Source: Streptomyces luteogriseus
GTDB taxonomy: Bacteria > Actinomycetota > Actinomycetes > Streptomycetales > Streptomycetaceae
Length of the DNA: 64,000 bases
Direction of reading: 5' to 3'
Assembly: GCF_014205055.1 (NCBI RefSeq)
Contig: NZ_JACHMS010000001.1
Coordinates: 6,324,001-6,388,000 of the forward strand
Shown here: piece after piece, positions 26,060 to 33,915 of the stretch
Numbering within the stretch: the first letter of the stretch is position 1
Layout: the number at the start of each line of letters is the position of its first letter
Position numbers and translations under genes: made by a program
The notes under the pieces: model-generated
The model's input: only the letters and a program-made list of their open reading frames with translations
What the model was told of the DNA's origin: nothing
The model's database searches: none

Positions 26060-26107
26060 AGGGGCGCGGGGAACTGCGCGAACAGCCACAAACGGCCCGC
26101 AGCCGCC
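26060..26107 (+). repeat. Streptomyces-type intergenic repeat, short form
   Basis: AGGGGCGCGGGGAACTGCGC, then GAACAGCCACAAACGGCCCG, CAGCCGCC. The same core (GGGGCGCGGGGAACTGCGCGA..AGCCAC) recurs at 48077 and 56231. It lies in the ctaC upstream region, about 180 bases before the gene. Confidence 0.65.
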
Positions 26108-26285
26108 AATTCAGCGAACCACCTGGGTGAGTAGGCACCCCTCCCCGAGAACCCCCGGAGGGCGTCGGCTAGGGTTTGGTCCGCATAAACATCCAAACCC
26201 CTGCCCGACGCAGGGCCGCGACCGACCAGCGAGAAGGCCAGGCCGCAGCCGATCCGCGCGGGCGAGACTCTCGGGAAGGCGCTAC

Positions 26286-27251
26286 GTGAGTCCCAACGGC
26301 TCCGACCGCTCGCCGCGGCGCCCGATGCGGCGGAAGCTGCTGCAGGCACTGACCGCGGGCCTGGTCTTGGCGACAGCCACCGGTTGCTCGTACAACTGGG
26401 AAGACTTCCCCCGCCTTGGTATGCCCACCCCGACCACGGAAGAGGCTCCGCGGATCCTCTCCCTGTGGCAGGGGTCCTGGGCGGCTGCGCTCGCCGTCGG
26501 CGTGCTGGTGTGGGGTCTGATCCTGTGGAGTGCTTTCTTCCACCGGCGCAGCCGCACCAAGGTCGAAGTTCCCCCGCAGACCCGGTACAACATGCCCATC
26601 GAGGCGCTGTACACCGTGGTTCCGCTCATCATCGTCTCGGTGCTGTTCTACTTCACCGCTCGTGACGAGTCCGAGCTGCTCAGCCTCAAGAAGAAGCCCG
26701 ACGTCACGGTCAACGTGGTCGGCTTCCAGTGGAGCTGGTGCTTCAACTACATCGAGCCGGTCGCCGGTTCCACCGGGGACGCCAAGACCTCGAAGGACCT
26801 GGACGCGATCCCGGACCGGTTCAAGAAGGACTTCCCGGCCAACGCCGGCGGCGTCTACGACTGCGGCACCCCCGGCACGCGGAACCCGCAGACGGGCAAC
26901 CCGGGCCCGACCCTGTGGCTGCCCAAGGGCAAGACGGTCCGCTTCGTCCTCACCTCGCGTGACGTCATCCACTCCTTCTGGGTGGTGCCGTTCCTCATGA
27001 AGCAGGACGTCATCCCGGGCCACACCAACGCCTTCGAGGTGACCCCCAACAAGGAGGGCACCTTCATGGGCAAGTGCGCCGAGCTCTGCGGCGTCGACCA
27101 CTCTCGGATGCTGTTCAACGTGAAGGTCGTCTCCCCCGAGCGCTACGAGCAGCACCTCAAGGACCTCGTGGACAAGCAGCAGAACGGTTACGTTCCTGCC
27201 GGCATCGCGCAGACGAGCCACGAGAAGAACCGGGAGACGAACAACCTGTGA
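26286..27251 (+). CDS. ctaC: Cytochrome c oxidase subunit II
   Basis: 321 residues from GTG. An N-terminal lipoprotein-type signal (RRKLLQALTAGLVLATATGC), two membrane helices (about 60-85 and 105-125), then the cupredoxin domain with the CuA site: the His in SRDVIHSFWV and CAELCGVDHSRM (two Cys, Glu, His, Met). It passes electrons from the QcrC cytochrome c to the CtaD heme a. An insertion rich in charged residues (SKDLDAIPDRFKKDF) is typical of actinobacteria. A TAGGGT -10-like box lies at 26170. The stop overlaps the ctaD GTG as GTGA. Confidence 0.97.
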   Translation: MSPNGSDRSPRRPMRRKLLQALTAGLVLATATGCSYNWEDFPRLGMPTPTTEEAPRILSLWQGSWAAALAVGVLVWGLILWSAFFHRRSRTKVEVPPQTRYNMPIEALYTVVPLIIVSVLFYFTARDESELLSLKKKPDVTVNVVGFQWSWCFNYIEPVAGSTGDAKTSKDLDAIPDRFKKDFPANAGGVYDCGTPGTRNPQTGNPGPTLWLPKGKTVRFVLTSRDVIHSFWVVPFLMKQDVIPGHTNAFEVTPNKEGTFMGKCAELCGVDHSRMLFNVKVVSPERYEQHLKDLVDKQQNGYVPAGIAQTSHEKNRETNNL

Positions 27252-28984
27252 GCATCCTCAACGAACCCCAGGGTGCCGCGGCAGCAGGGTCCCACTACCA
27301 GGACGAGCTGCCGGTCAGGCGCCAGAACCGCGGCAGTGTCGTGGTCAAGTGGCTGACGACGACGGACCACAAGACGATCGGCACGATGTACCTCGCCACG
27401 TCTTTCGCGTTCTTCGTCATCGGTGGCGTGATGGCGCTGCTCATGCGCGCCGAGCTGGCCCGTCCGGGTCTGCAGATCATGTCGAACGAGCAGTTCAACC
27501 AGGCGTTCACGATGCACGGCACGATCATGCTGCTGATGTTCGCGACGCCGCTGTTCGCCGGATTCGCCAACTGGATCATGCCGCTCCAGATCGGCGCGCC
27601 CGACGTGGCGTTCCCGCGGCTGAACATGTTCGCCTACTGGCTGTACCTGTTCGGCTCGCTCATCGCGGTGGCCGGCTTCCTCACCCCGCAGGGCGCGGCC
27701 GACTTCGGCTGGTTCGCCTACAGCCCGCTCTCGGACGCCGTCCGCAGCCCGGGCATCGGCGCCGACATGTGGATCATGGGTCTGGCCTTCTCCGGCTTCG
27801 GCACCATCCTCGGCTCGGTCAACTTCATCACCACGATCATCTGCATGCGGGCCCCCGGCATGACGATGTTCCGCATGCCGATCTTCGTGTGGAACGTGCT
27901 GCTGACCGGTGTCCTGGTCCTGCTGGCCTTCCCGGTCCTCGCGGCCGCGCTGTTCGCCCTGGAGGCGGACCGCAAGTTCGGCGCCCACATCTTCGACTCC
28001 GCCAACGGCGGTGCGTTGCTGTGGCAGCACCTCTTCTGGTTCTTCGGCCATCCAGAGGTGTACATCATCGCGCTGCCGTTCTTCGGCATCATCTCCGAGG
28101 TCATCCCGGTCTTCTCCCGTAAGCCGATGTTCGGTTACACGGGTCTGATCGGTGCGACCATCGCGATCGCGGGTCTGTCCGTGACGGTGTGGGCGCACCA
28201 CATGTACGTCACCGGCGGCGTGCTGTTGCCGTTCTTCTCCTTCATGACGTTCCTCATCGCAGTACCGACCGGTGTGAAGTTCTTCAACTGGATCGGAACG
28301 ATGTGGAAGGGCTCGTTGTCCTTCGAGACACCGATGCTCTGGGCGACCGGCTTCCTGATCACCTTCACCTTCGGTGGTCTGACCGGTGTCATCCTGGCCT
28401 CGCCGCCCATGGACTTCCACGTCTCCGACTCCTACTTCGTGGTGGCCCACTTCCACTACGTCGTCTTCGGCACCGTGGTGTTCGCGATGTTCTCCGGCTT
28501 CCACTTCTGGTGGCCGAAGTGGACCGGCAAGATGCTGGACGAGCGCCTCGGCAAGATCACCTTCTGGACGCTGTTCATCGGCTTCCACGGCACGTTCCTG
28601 GTCCAGCACTGGCTGGGCGCCGAGGGCATGCCGCGTCGTTACGCCGACTACCTGGCGGCCGACGGCTTCACCGCGCTGAACACGGTCTCGACGATCAGCT
28701 CGTTCCTGCTCGGCATGTCGATCCTGCCGTTCTTCTACAACGTGTGGAAGACGGCCAAGTACGGCAAGCCGGTCGGCGTCGACGACCCGTGGGGCTACGG
28801 CCGCTCCCTGGAGTGGGCGACCTCCTGCCCGCCGCCGCGGCACAACTTCATCACCATGCCGCGGATCCGCAGTGAATCCCCGGCATTCGACCTGCACCAC
28901 CCCGAGATCGCGGCTCTCGACCAGCTCGAGAACGCCGGTCACGGCGAGAAGGCCATCGCTGGTGGCAAGGAGGCCGGCAAGTGA
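27248..28984 (+). CDS. ctaD: Cytochrome c oxidase subunit I
   Basis: 578 residues and about 12 membrane helices. Ligands are visible in order: His in FTMHGTIMLL (heme a), the CuB His and cross-linking Tyr in FGHPEVYI, the CuB pair WAHHMYVTG, and the heme a/a3 histidines in VAHFHYVVFG. The K-channel Lys is in FNWIGTMWKGS or the helix before it. It is the catalytic subunit of the aa3 oxidase that reduces oxygen and pumps protons. The start was chosen by the 4-base overlap with ctaC. An actinobacterial C-terminal extension (RSLEWATSCPPPRHNF...) is complete. Confidence 0.98.
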   Translation: MSILNEPQGAAAAGSHYQDELPVRRQNRGSVVVKWLTTTDHKTIGTMYLATSFAFFVIGGVMALLMRAELARPGLQIMSNEQFNQAFTMHGTIMLLMFATPLFAGFANWIMPLQIGAPDVAFPRLNMFAYWLYLFGSLIAVAGFLTPQGAADFGWFAYSPLSDAVRSPGIGADMWIMGLAFSGFGTILGSVNFITTIICMRAPGMTMFRMPIFVWNVLLTGVLVLLAFPVLAAALFALEADRKFGAHIFDSANGGALLWQHLFWFFGHPEVYIIALPFFGIISEVIPVFSRKPMFGYTGLIGATIAIAGLSVTVWAHHMYVTGGVLLPFFSFMTFLIAVPTGVKFFNWIGTMWKGSLSFETPMLWATGFLITFTFGGLTGVILASPPMDFHVSDSYFVVAHFHYVVFGTVVFAMFSGFHFWWPKWTGKMLDERLGKITFWTLFIGFHGTFLVQHWLGAEGMPRRYADYLAADGFTALNTVSTISSFLLGMSILPFFYNVWKTAKYGKPVGVDDPWGYGRSLEWATSCPPPRHNFITMPRIRSESPAFDLHHPEIAALDQLENAGHGEKAIAGGKEAGK

Positions 28985-29379
28985 AGATCCAGGGCAAGAT
29001 GTTCATGTGGCTGAGCGTCTTCGTCCTCGCCATGGCTGTGGTCTATGGCGTGTGGTCGAAGGAGCCGGCCGGTACCACGGCCCTCTTCCTGGCCTTCGGT
29101 CTGTGCATCATGATCGGCTTCTACCTGGGCTTCACGGCCAAGCGGGTGGACGCCGGTGCGCAGGACAACAAGGAGGCGGACGTCGCGGACGACGCCGGCG
29201 AGGTCGGGTTCTTCAGCCCGCACAGCTGGCAGCCGCTGTCCCTGGGCATCGGAGGCGCCCTCGCCTTCCTGTCCGTCGCCATCGGCTGGTGGCTGATGTA
29301 CTTCTCGCTGCCGATCATCCTGATCGGCGTCTGGGGCTGGGTCTTCGAGTACTACCGCGGTGAGAACCGCACCCAGTAA
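28981..29379 (+). CDS. ctaF: Cytochrome c oxidase subunit IV (actinobacterial)
   Basis: 132 residues with four hydrophobic segments (MKIQGKMFMWLSVFVLAMAVVYGVWS, TTALFLAFGLCIMIGFYLGF, SLGIGGALAFLSVAIGWWLMYFSLPIILIGVWGWVFEYYRG). It is the small subunit specific to actinobacterial aa3 oxidase. It begins with GTG overlapping the ctaD stop (GTGA), so its production is coupled to CtaD. A terminator follows, closing the ctaCDF operon. Confidence 0.95.
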   Translation: MKIQGKMFMWLSVFVLAMAVVYGVWSKEPAGTTALFLAFGLCIMIGFYLGFTAKRVDAGAQDNKEADVADDAGEVGFFSPHSWQPLSLGIGGALAFLSVAIGWWLMYFSLPIILIGVWGWVFEYYRGENRTQ

Positions 29380-29395
29380 CACGCGCCGAGCGTTC

Positions 29396-29435
29396 CAGGG
29401 GCCCGGACACTCCGAGAGGAGCGTCCGGGCCCCTG
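29396..29435 (+). terminator. Terminator after ctaF
   Basis: Inverted repeat CAGGGGCCCGGAC.CTCC with its complement, about 17 bp with one mismatch and a GAGA loop. It ends the ctaC-ctaD-ctaF transcript. Confidence 0.8.
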
Positions 29436-29510
29436 CGCATGCCGTAATGCGATTCACTCGTACGAGTCGCTCGGCGTGCCGCCGTTGACGCGGCTTCCTA
29501 GCGTGAGGCC

Positions 29511-30764
29511 ATGAGCCACACAGCGATATCCCGCCCCCGCACCGCCGTCAGCTGCACGCTGCTGGTGACAGCCCTCTGCGCGGGCCTCACCGCCTGCGGC
29601 TCGGACGGCAACCCGCTCGCCGCCCGCCCCTACGACGCGGCGGACCAGATCTCCTTCAACGCCCCCGACGGGGGCCGCGAGAAGGCCGACCCGGACAAGC
29701 CCCTGGAAGTCGTCGAGGACTCCGACGGGCGCATCACGGACGTCACGGCCCACGACGCCTCAGGACGCTACGTGGCGGGCGAACTCGCCGCCGACGGCAG
29801 CCGCTGGCACAGCACCACCCCGCTCGCCGCCAACGCCAGCTACACGGTCCGTGTGAGCACCGAGGACGAGGACGGGGCGCCCGGCCGCAAGGTCGTCACC
29901 TTCGACACCGGCAAGCCCACCACCAAGAAGCGCCTGGACGTCGCCTTCGGCCCGAAGAAGGGCACCTACGGCGTCGGACAGCCCATCACGGCCGAACTGA
30001 GCCAGCCCGTCAAGGACAAGGCCCAGCGAGCCGTCGTGGAGCGCGCCCTCAGGGTCTCCTCCACGCCCGCCACGGACGGCGCCTGGCACTGGGTGGACGA
30101 CAAGAAGCTCCACTACCGCCCCAAGGACTACTGGCCCGCCCGGGCCACCGTCCAGGTCCGCAGCAACCTGGAGGGCATCAAGATCGGCGACCGGATGTGG
30201 GGCGGCAGGGCCAAGCCGCTGACCATCACCACCGCGGACAAGCTCATAGCCGTCACGGACGCCTCCGCCCACCAGATGACCGTCTACAAGAACGACGAGG
30301 TCGTCCGGCAGATACCGGTCACCACGGGCATGCCCGGCTACGACACCCGCAACGGCGTCAAGGTCGTCCTGGCCAAGGAGGGCACCGTCCGCATGACCAG
30401 CGCCAGCATCGGCGCCTCGGACTTCTACGACCTGGTCGTGCACCACTCGGTCCGGGTCACCAACAGCGGCGAGTACGTCCACGCCGCCCCCTGGTCCGTC
30501 GGCTCCCAGGGCTACGCCAACGTCAGCCACGGCTGCACCGGCATGAGCACCGAGAACGCCGCCTGGTTCTACGACACCGTCCGCGAGGGCGACATCGTCA
30601 AGGTCGTGAACTCCGGCGGCGACATGATGGCCCCCTTCGGCAACGGCTTCGGCGACTGGAACCTCGACTGGGCGAGGTGGCGCACCGGCAGCGCCCTGGT
30701 CGGCGGCACCCCGGACGGCCCCACGGAGGCCGACAGGGCCCGCCTGAGGCCGCAGAGCGTCTAG
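29511..30764 (+). CDS. L,D-transpeptidase lipoprotein
   Basis: 417 residues. The signal ends in LTACGSDG, so it is a probable lipoprotein. Two Ig-like beta domains follow (about 50-150 and 150-245: VSTEDEDGAPGRKVVTFDTG; GKPITAE-type strands), then the YkuD catalytic domain with HHSVRVTNSGEYVHAAPWS and NVSHGCTGMST, where His and Cys of SHGC are the catalytic pair. It forms 3-3 cross-links in peptidoglycan outside the membrane, as in mycobacterial Ldt proteins. No clear ribosome site; TAGCGT six bases before ATG suggests a leaderless transcript. Confidence 0.92.
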   Translation: MSHTAISRPRTAVSCTLLVTALCAGLTACGSDGNPLAARPYDAADQISFNAPDGGREKADPDKPLEVVEDSDGRITDVTAHDASGRYVAGELAADGSRWHSTTPLAANASYTVRVSTEDEDGAPGRKVVTFDTGKPTTKKRLDVAFGPKKGTYGVGQPITAELSQPVKDKAQRAVVERALRVSSTPATDGAWHWVDDKKLHYRPKDYWPARATVQVRSNLEGIKIGDRMWGGRAKPLTITTADKLIAVTDASAHQMTVYKNDEVVRQIPVTTGMPGYDTRNGVKVVLAKEGTVRMTSASIGASDFYDLVVHHSVRVTNSGEYVHAAPWSVGSQGYANVSHGCTGMSTENAAWFYDTVREGDIVKVVNSGGDMMAPFGNGFGDWNLDWARWRTGSALVGGTPDGPTEADRARLRPQSV

Positions 30765-30783
30765 AGCAGGGGCCTCCGGGCCC

Positions 30784-31185
30784 TCAGGCGTTCAAAGCCG
30801 CCTTGTCCCGCAGCAGGGAAGCCAGCGCGGCAGCGAACTCCACCGGCTCCACCGGCAGGGTCACGGCCGCCTCCGCACGGCTCCAGGTCGCCAGCCACGC
30901 GTCCTGGGGCCGCCCGATCAGCAGCAGCACCGGCGGGCAGTCGAACACCTCGTCCTTGATCTGCCGGCAGAGGCCCATGCCCCCCATCGGCACGGCCTCG
31001 CCGTCCAGGACGCAGACGTCGATCCCGCCCCGGTCCAGCTCCCTCAGCACCGCGTCCTGAGTCGCACACTCCAGGAACTCCACCACGGGAACGTCCGGAG
31101 CCGGCCTCCGTCCCGTGGCGAGCCGCACCTGCTCGCGGGTGTTGGAGTCGTCGCTGTAGACCAGCACCGTGGCGGTCGGCTGCAT
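30784..31185 (-). CDS. Orphan receiver-domain protein lacking switch residues
   Basis: 133 residues forming a single CheY-like receiver with no output domain. The acidic pair D12/D13 and the acceptor D61 (IDVCVLDGEAVPMGG) are kept. The conserved Lys before the last strand is replaced by Leu110 (AAVTLPVEP), and the switch Thr/Ser by Ile90 (LLLIGRPQD). It may be a pseudo-receiver acting by protein contact rather than phosphorylation. It sits between the transpeptidase and ctaE, divergent from ctaE, so a regulatory link with the oxidase is possible but unproven. Confidence 0.75.
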   Translation of the reverse strand: MQPTATVLVYSDDSNTREQVRLATGRRPAPDVPVVEFLECATQDAVLRELDRGGIDVCVLDGEAVPMGGMGLCRQIKDEVFDCPPVLLLIGRPQDAWLATWSRAEAAVTLPVEPVEFAAALASLLRDKAALNA

Positions 31186-31319
31186 TGTTCCTCCGTGACG
31201 TCAGCGTCGTAAGGACAGGCCCGTTGGGCCGGATGCTACTCCCTTGAACACCACGTCAACACCGGTACGACCGGGGAAGACACTCCGAACGGCACCCCCC
31301 GGAGTGAGGGCGGGATAAG

Positions 31320-31340
31320 CGACCGACATAATGTCGGTCG
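31320..31340 (+). promoter_or_regulatory. Perfect palindrome overlapping ctaE -10 and start codon
   Basis: Arms CGACCGACAT (31320-31329) and ATGTCGGTCG (31331-31340) around a central A: 10-bp arms without mismatch. The ATG of ctaE is the first three bases of the right arm. CATAAT at 31327-31332 is also a near-consensus -10 element, which would start RNA close to an in-frame GTG at 31340. No ribosome site precedes the ATG. Confidence 0.5.
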
Positions 31341-31951
31341 TGGCGACAGCAACGACAGTAGAAACCGGGCACGCGCACCCGTCGGTCAATCGGCCGAACC
31401 TCACCAGCGTCGGAACCATCATCTGGCTGAGTTCCGAGCTGATGTTCTTCGCGGCCCTCTTCGCGATGTACTTCACCCTGCGATCGGTGACGGGTCCCGA
31501 TCACTGGAAGGAGATGGCTGCCCATCTCAACTTCCCGTTCTCGGCGACGAACACCACCATCCTGGTGCTCTCCTCGCTCACCTGCCAGCTCGGCGTCTTC
31601 GCCGCCGAGCGCGGTGACGTGAAGAAGCTCCGGATGTGGTTCATCGTCACGTTCGTGATGGGTGCGATCTTCATCGGCGGCCAGGTCTTCGAGTACACGG
31701 AGCTGGTCAAGGACGCGGGCCTGTCCCTGTCCTCCGACCCGTACGGCTCGGTGTTCTACCTGACCACCGGCTTCCACGGCCTGCACGTGACAGGCGGTCT
31801 CATCGCCTTCCTGCTGGTCCTGGGCCGGACCTACGCGGCCCGGAGGTTCACCCACGAGCAGGCGACGGCCGCGATCGTCGTGTCCTATTACTGGCACTTC
31901 GTCGATGTCGTCTGGATCGGTCTCTTCGCCACGATCTACATGATCAAGTAG
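31331..31951 (+). CDS. ctaE: Cytochrome c oxidase subunit III
   Basis: 206 residues with five membrane helices, the short actinobacterial form. Typical subunit III segments: GTIIWLSSELMFFAALFAMYFTLR, TTGFHGLHVTGGLIAF (His-Gly-Leu-His) and VVSYYWHFVDVVWIGLFATIYMIK. It stabilises subunit I. It is the first gene of the qcr group, 81 bases before qcrC. The ATG has no Shine-Dalgarno; a leaderless start at the GTG nine bases further on (fourth codon) is possible and would remove only three residues. Confidence 0.95.
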   Translation: MSVVATATTVETGHAHPSVNRPNLTSVGTIIWLSSELMFFAALFAMYFTLRSVTGPDHWKEMAAHLNFPFSATNTTILVLSSLTCQLGVFAAERGDVKKLRMWFIVTFVMGAIFIGGQVFEYTELVKDAGLSLSSDPYGSVFYLTTGFHGLHVTGGLIAFLLVLGRTYAARRFTHEQATAAIVVSYYWHFVDVVWIGLFATIYMIK

Positions 31952-32032
31952 CAGGGCCCGCATCCGCGCGTGCTCGACGAAGCGCGCATCCCAGAAGCAT
32001 CGACGCAGAAGATCCTGACACCGGGGTAATCC

Positions 32033-32845
32033 GTGAAAAAGCTCTCCGCACGACGACGCCACCCGTTGGCGGCGCTCGTCGTCCTACTCCTCGCGCTGGC
32101 ATGCACCGGGGGGCTGTACGCCGTGTTCGCACCCGCGGACCAGGCGCAGGCCGACGAAACCGCCCAGTCCCTCACCATCGAGGAGGGCAAGAAGCTCTAC
32201 TCGGTCGGCTGCGCCAGTTGCCACGGCACCGGCGGTCAGGGCACCTCCGACGGGCCGAGCCTGGTGGGTGTGGGCGCAGCGGCCGTCGACTTCCAGGTGG
32301 CCACCGGCCGTATGCCGGCCGCCACCTCGCAGGGCCCCCAGGTCCCGAAGAAGAAGAACATCTACTCGCAGGCCGAGATCGACCAGCTCGCGGCGTACAT
32401 CGCCTCGCTGGGCGCCGGTCCGTCCGTCCCGACGGAGGAGCAGTACGGCCCCGAGGGTGCCGACATCGCCAAGGGCGGTGAACTGTTCCGCACCAACTGC
32501 GCGCAGTGCCACAACTTCACCGGCAAGGGCGGCGCGCTGACGCACGGCAAGTACGCGCCGACCCTCGAGGGCGTCTCCCCGAAGCACATCTACGAGGCCA
32601 TGCAGACCGGCCCGCAGAACATGCCGTCCTTCCCCGACACCACGCTGTCGGAGAAGAACAAGAAGGACATCATCGCGTACCTCGACGCGGTCAACAGCGA
32701 AAAGACCGAGAGCCCCGGCGGCCTCGAACTGGGTGGCCTCGGGCCGGTCAGCGAGGGCCTGTTCGGCTGGATCTTCGGTCTCGGCGGTCTGATCGCCGTC
32801 GCCGTGTGGGTCGCCGCCCGGACCGCAAAGGCCAAGAAGTCATGA
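32033..32845 (+). CDS. qcrC: Cytochrome bc1 complex diheme cytochrome c subunit
   Basis: 270 residues from GTG: a basic N-terminus and signal-anchor helix (HPLAALVVLLLALACTGGLYAVFA), then two cytochrome c domains with CASCH (about residue 60) and CAQCH (about 160), Met ligands in GRMPA and QNMPSFPD, and a C-terminal membrane helix. The diheme form replaces a soluble cytochrome c, wiring bc1 directly to the oxidase in a supercomplex. The stop overlaps qcrA (ATGA). Confidence 0.97.
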   Translation: MKKLSARRRHPLAALVVLLLALACTGGLYAVFAPADQAQADETAQSLTIEEGKKLYSVGCASCHGTGGQGTSDGPSLVGVGAAAVDFQVATGRMPAATSQGPQVPKKKNIYSQAEIDQLAAYIASLGAGPSVPTEEQYGPEGADIAKGGELFRTNCAQCHNFTGKGGALTHGKYAPTLEGVSPKHIYEAMQTGPQNMPSFPDTTLSEKNKKDIIAYLDAVNSEKTESPGGLELGGLGPVSEGLFGWIFGLGGLIAVAVWVAARTAKAKKS

Positions 32846-33915
32846 GTAGCCAAGACATTCCAGAAGAGAACCTGCCTGCCGCGCAGTCCGCAGGCCATGA
32901 CGAGCACGGGCACGGCGCGGTGAGCGTCGCGGACGACAAGCACCCGTTCGCCGACCCGGGCCTGCCTCCCCACGAGCACCGGGTCCAGGACGTCGACGAG
33001 CGGGCCGCCAAGCGGTCCGAGCGCTCGGTCGCCTTCCTGTTCACCCTGTCGATGCTGGCGACGGTCGGCTTCATCGCCTCCTTCGTGGCGATCCCGGTCG
33101 ACAAGTCGGTGTTCATCTTCCCGCTCGGTCACATCAGCGCGCTGAACTTCGCACTGGGCATGACGCTCGGCATCGCGCTGTTCTGCATCGGCGCGGGCGC
33201 CGTCCACTGGGCCCGCACCCTGATGTCCGACGTGGAGGTCGCCGACGAGCGGCACCCGATCGAGGCGGCGCCCGAGGTCCGCGAGAAGGTCTTCGCGGAC
33301 TTCAAGCAGGGCGCCAAGGAGTCTGCGCTCGGCCGCCGCAAGCTGATCCGCAACACGATGCTCGGCGCGCTCACGCTGGTGCCCCTCTCCGGCGTCGTGC
33401 TGCTGCGCGACCTCGGTCCGCTGCCCGGCACCAAGCTCCGCCACACGCTGTGGTCCAAGGGCAAGCTGCTCGTCAACATGAACACGAACGAGCCGCTGCG
33501 TCCGTCCGACGTCGCGGTCGGTTCGCTGACCTTCGCCAAGCCCGAGGGCCTGGAGGAGCACGACCACGACTTCCAGAACGAGATCGCCAAGGCCGCCCTG
33601 ATGATCGTCCGGATCCAGCCGGACAACATCAAGGACAAGCGCGAGCTCGAGTGGTCGCACCAGGGCATCGTCGCGTACTCGAAGATCTGCACCCACGTCG
33701 GTTGCCCGATCTCCCTGTACGAGCAGCAGACGCACCACGTGCTCTGCCCCTGCCACCAGTCCACCTTCGACCTGTCCGACGGTGCCCGAGTGATCTTCGG
33801 TCCCGCCGGTCACGCCCTGCCGCAGCTGCGCATCGGCGTGAACGACGAGGGCTACCTCGAGGCGCTCGGCGACTTCGAAGAGCCCGTCGGTCCTGCCTTC
33901 TGGGAGCGCGGATGA
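32842..33915 (+). CDS. qcrA: Cytochrome bc1 complex Rieske iron-sulfur subunit
   Basis: 357 residues. A His/Asp-rich cytoplasmic N-terminus, three membrane helices (about 63-85, 95-120 and 170-190, more than the single one of mitochondrial Rieske), then the 2Fe-2S domain with CTHVGC and CPCHQS supplying Cys and His ligands. It takes one electron from menaquinol and delivers it to QcrC. It overlaps qcrC upstream and qcrB downstream by 4 bases each. Confidence 0.97.
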   Translation: MSSQDIPEENLPAAQSAGHDEHGHGAVSVADDKHPFADPGLPPHEHRVQDVDERAAKRSERSVAFLFTLSMLATVGFIASFVAIPVDKSVFIFPLGHISALNFALGMTLGIALFCIGAGAVHWARTLMSDVEVADERHPIEAAPEVREKVFADFKQGAKESALGRRKLIRNTMLGALTLVPLSGVVLLRDLGPLPGTKLRHTLWSKGKLLVNMNTNEPLRPSDVAVGSLTFAKPEGLEEHDHDFQNEIAKAALMIVRIQPDNIKDKRELEWSHQGIVAYSKICTHVGCPISLYEQQTHHVLCPCHQSTFDLSDGARVIFGPAGHALPQLRIGVNDEGYLEALGDFEEPVGPAFWERG

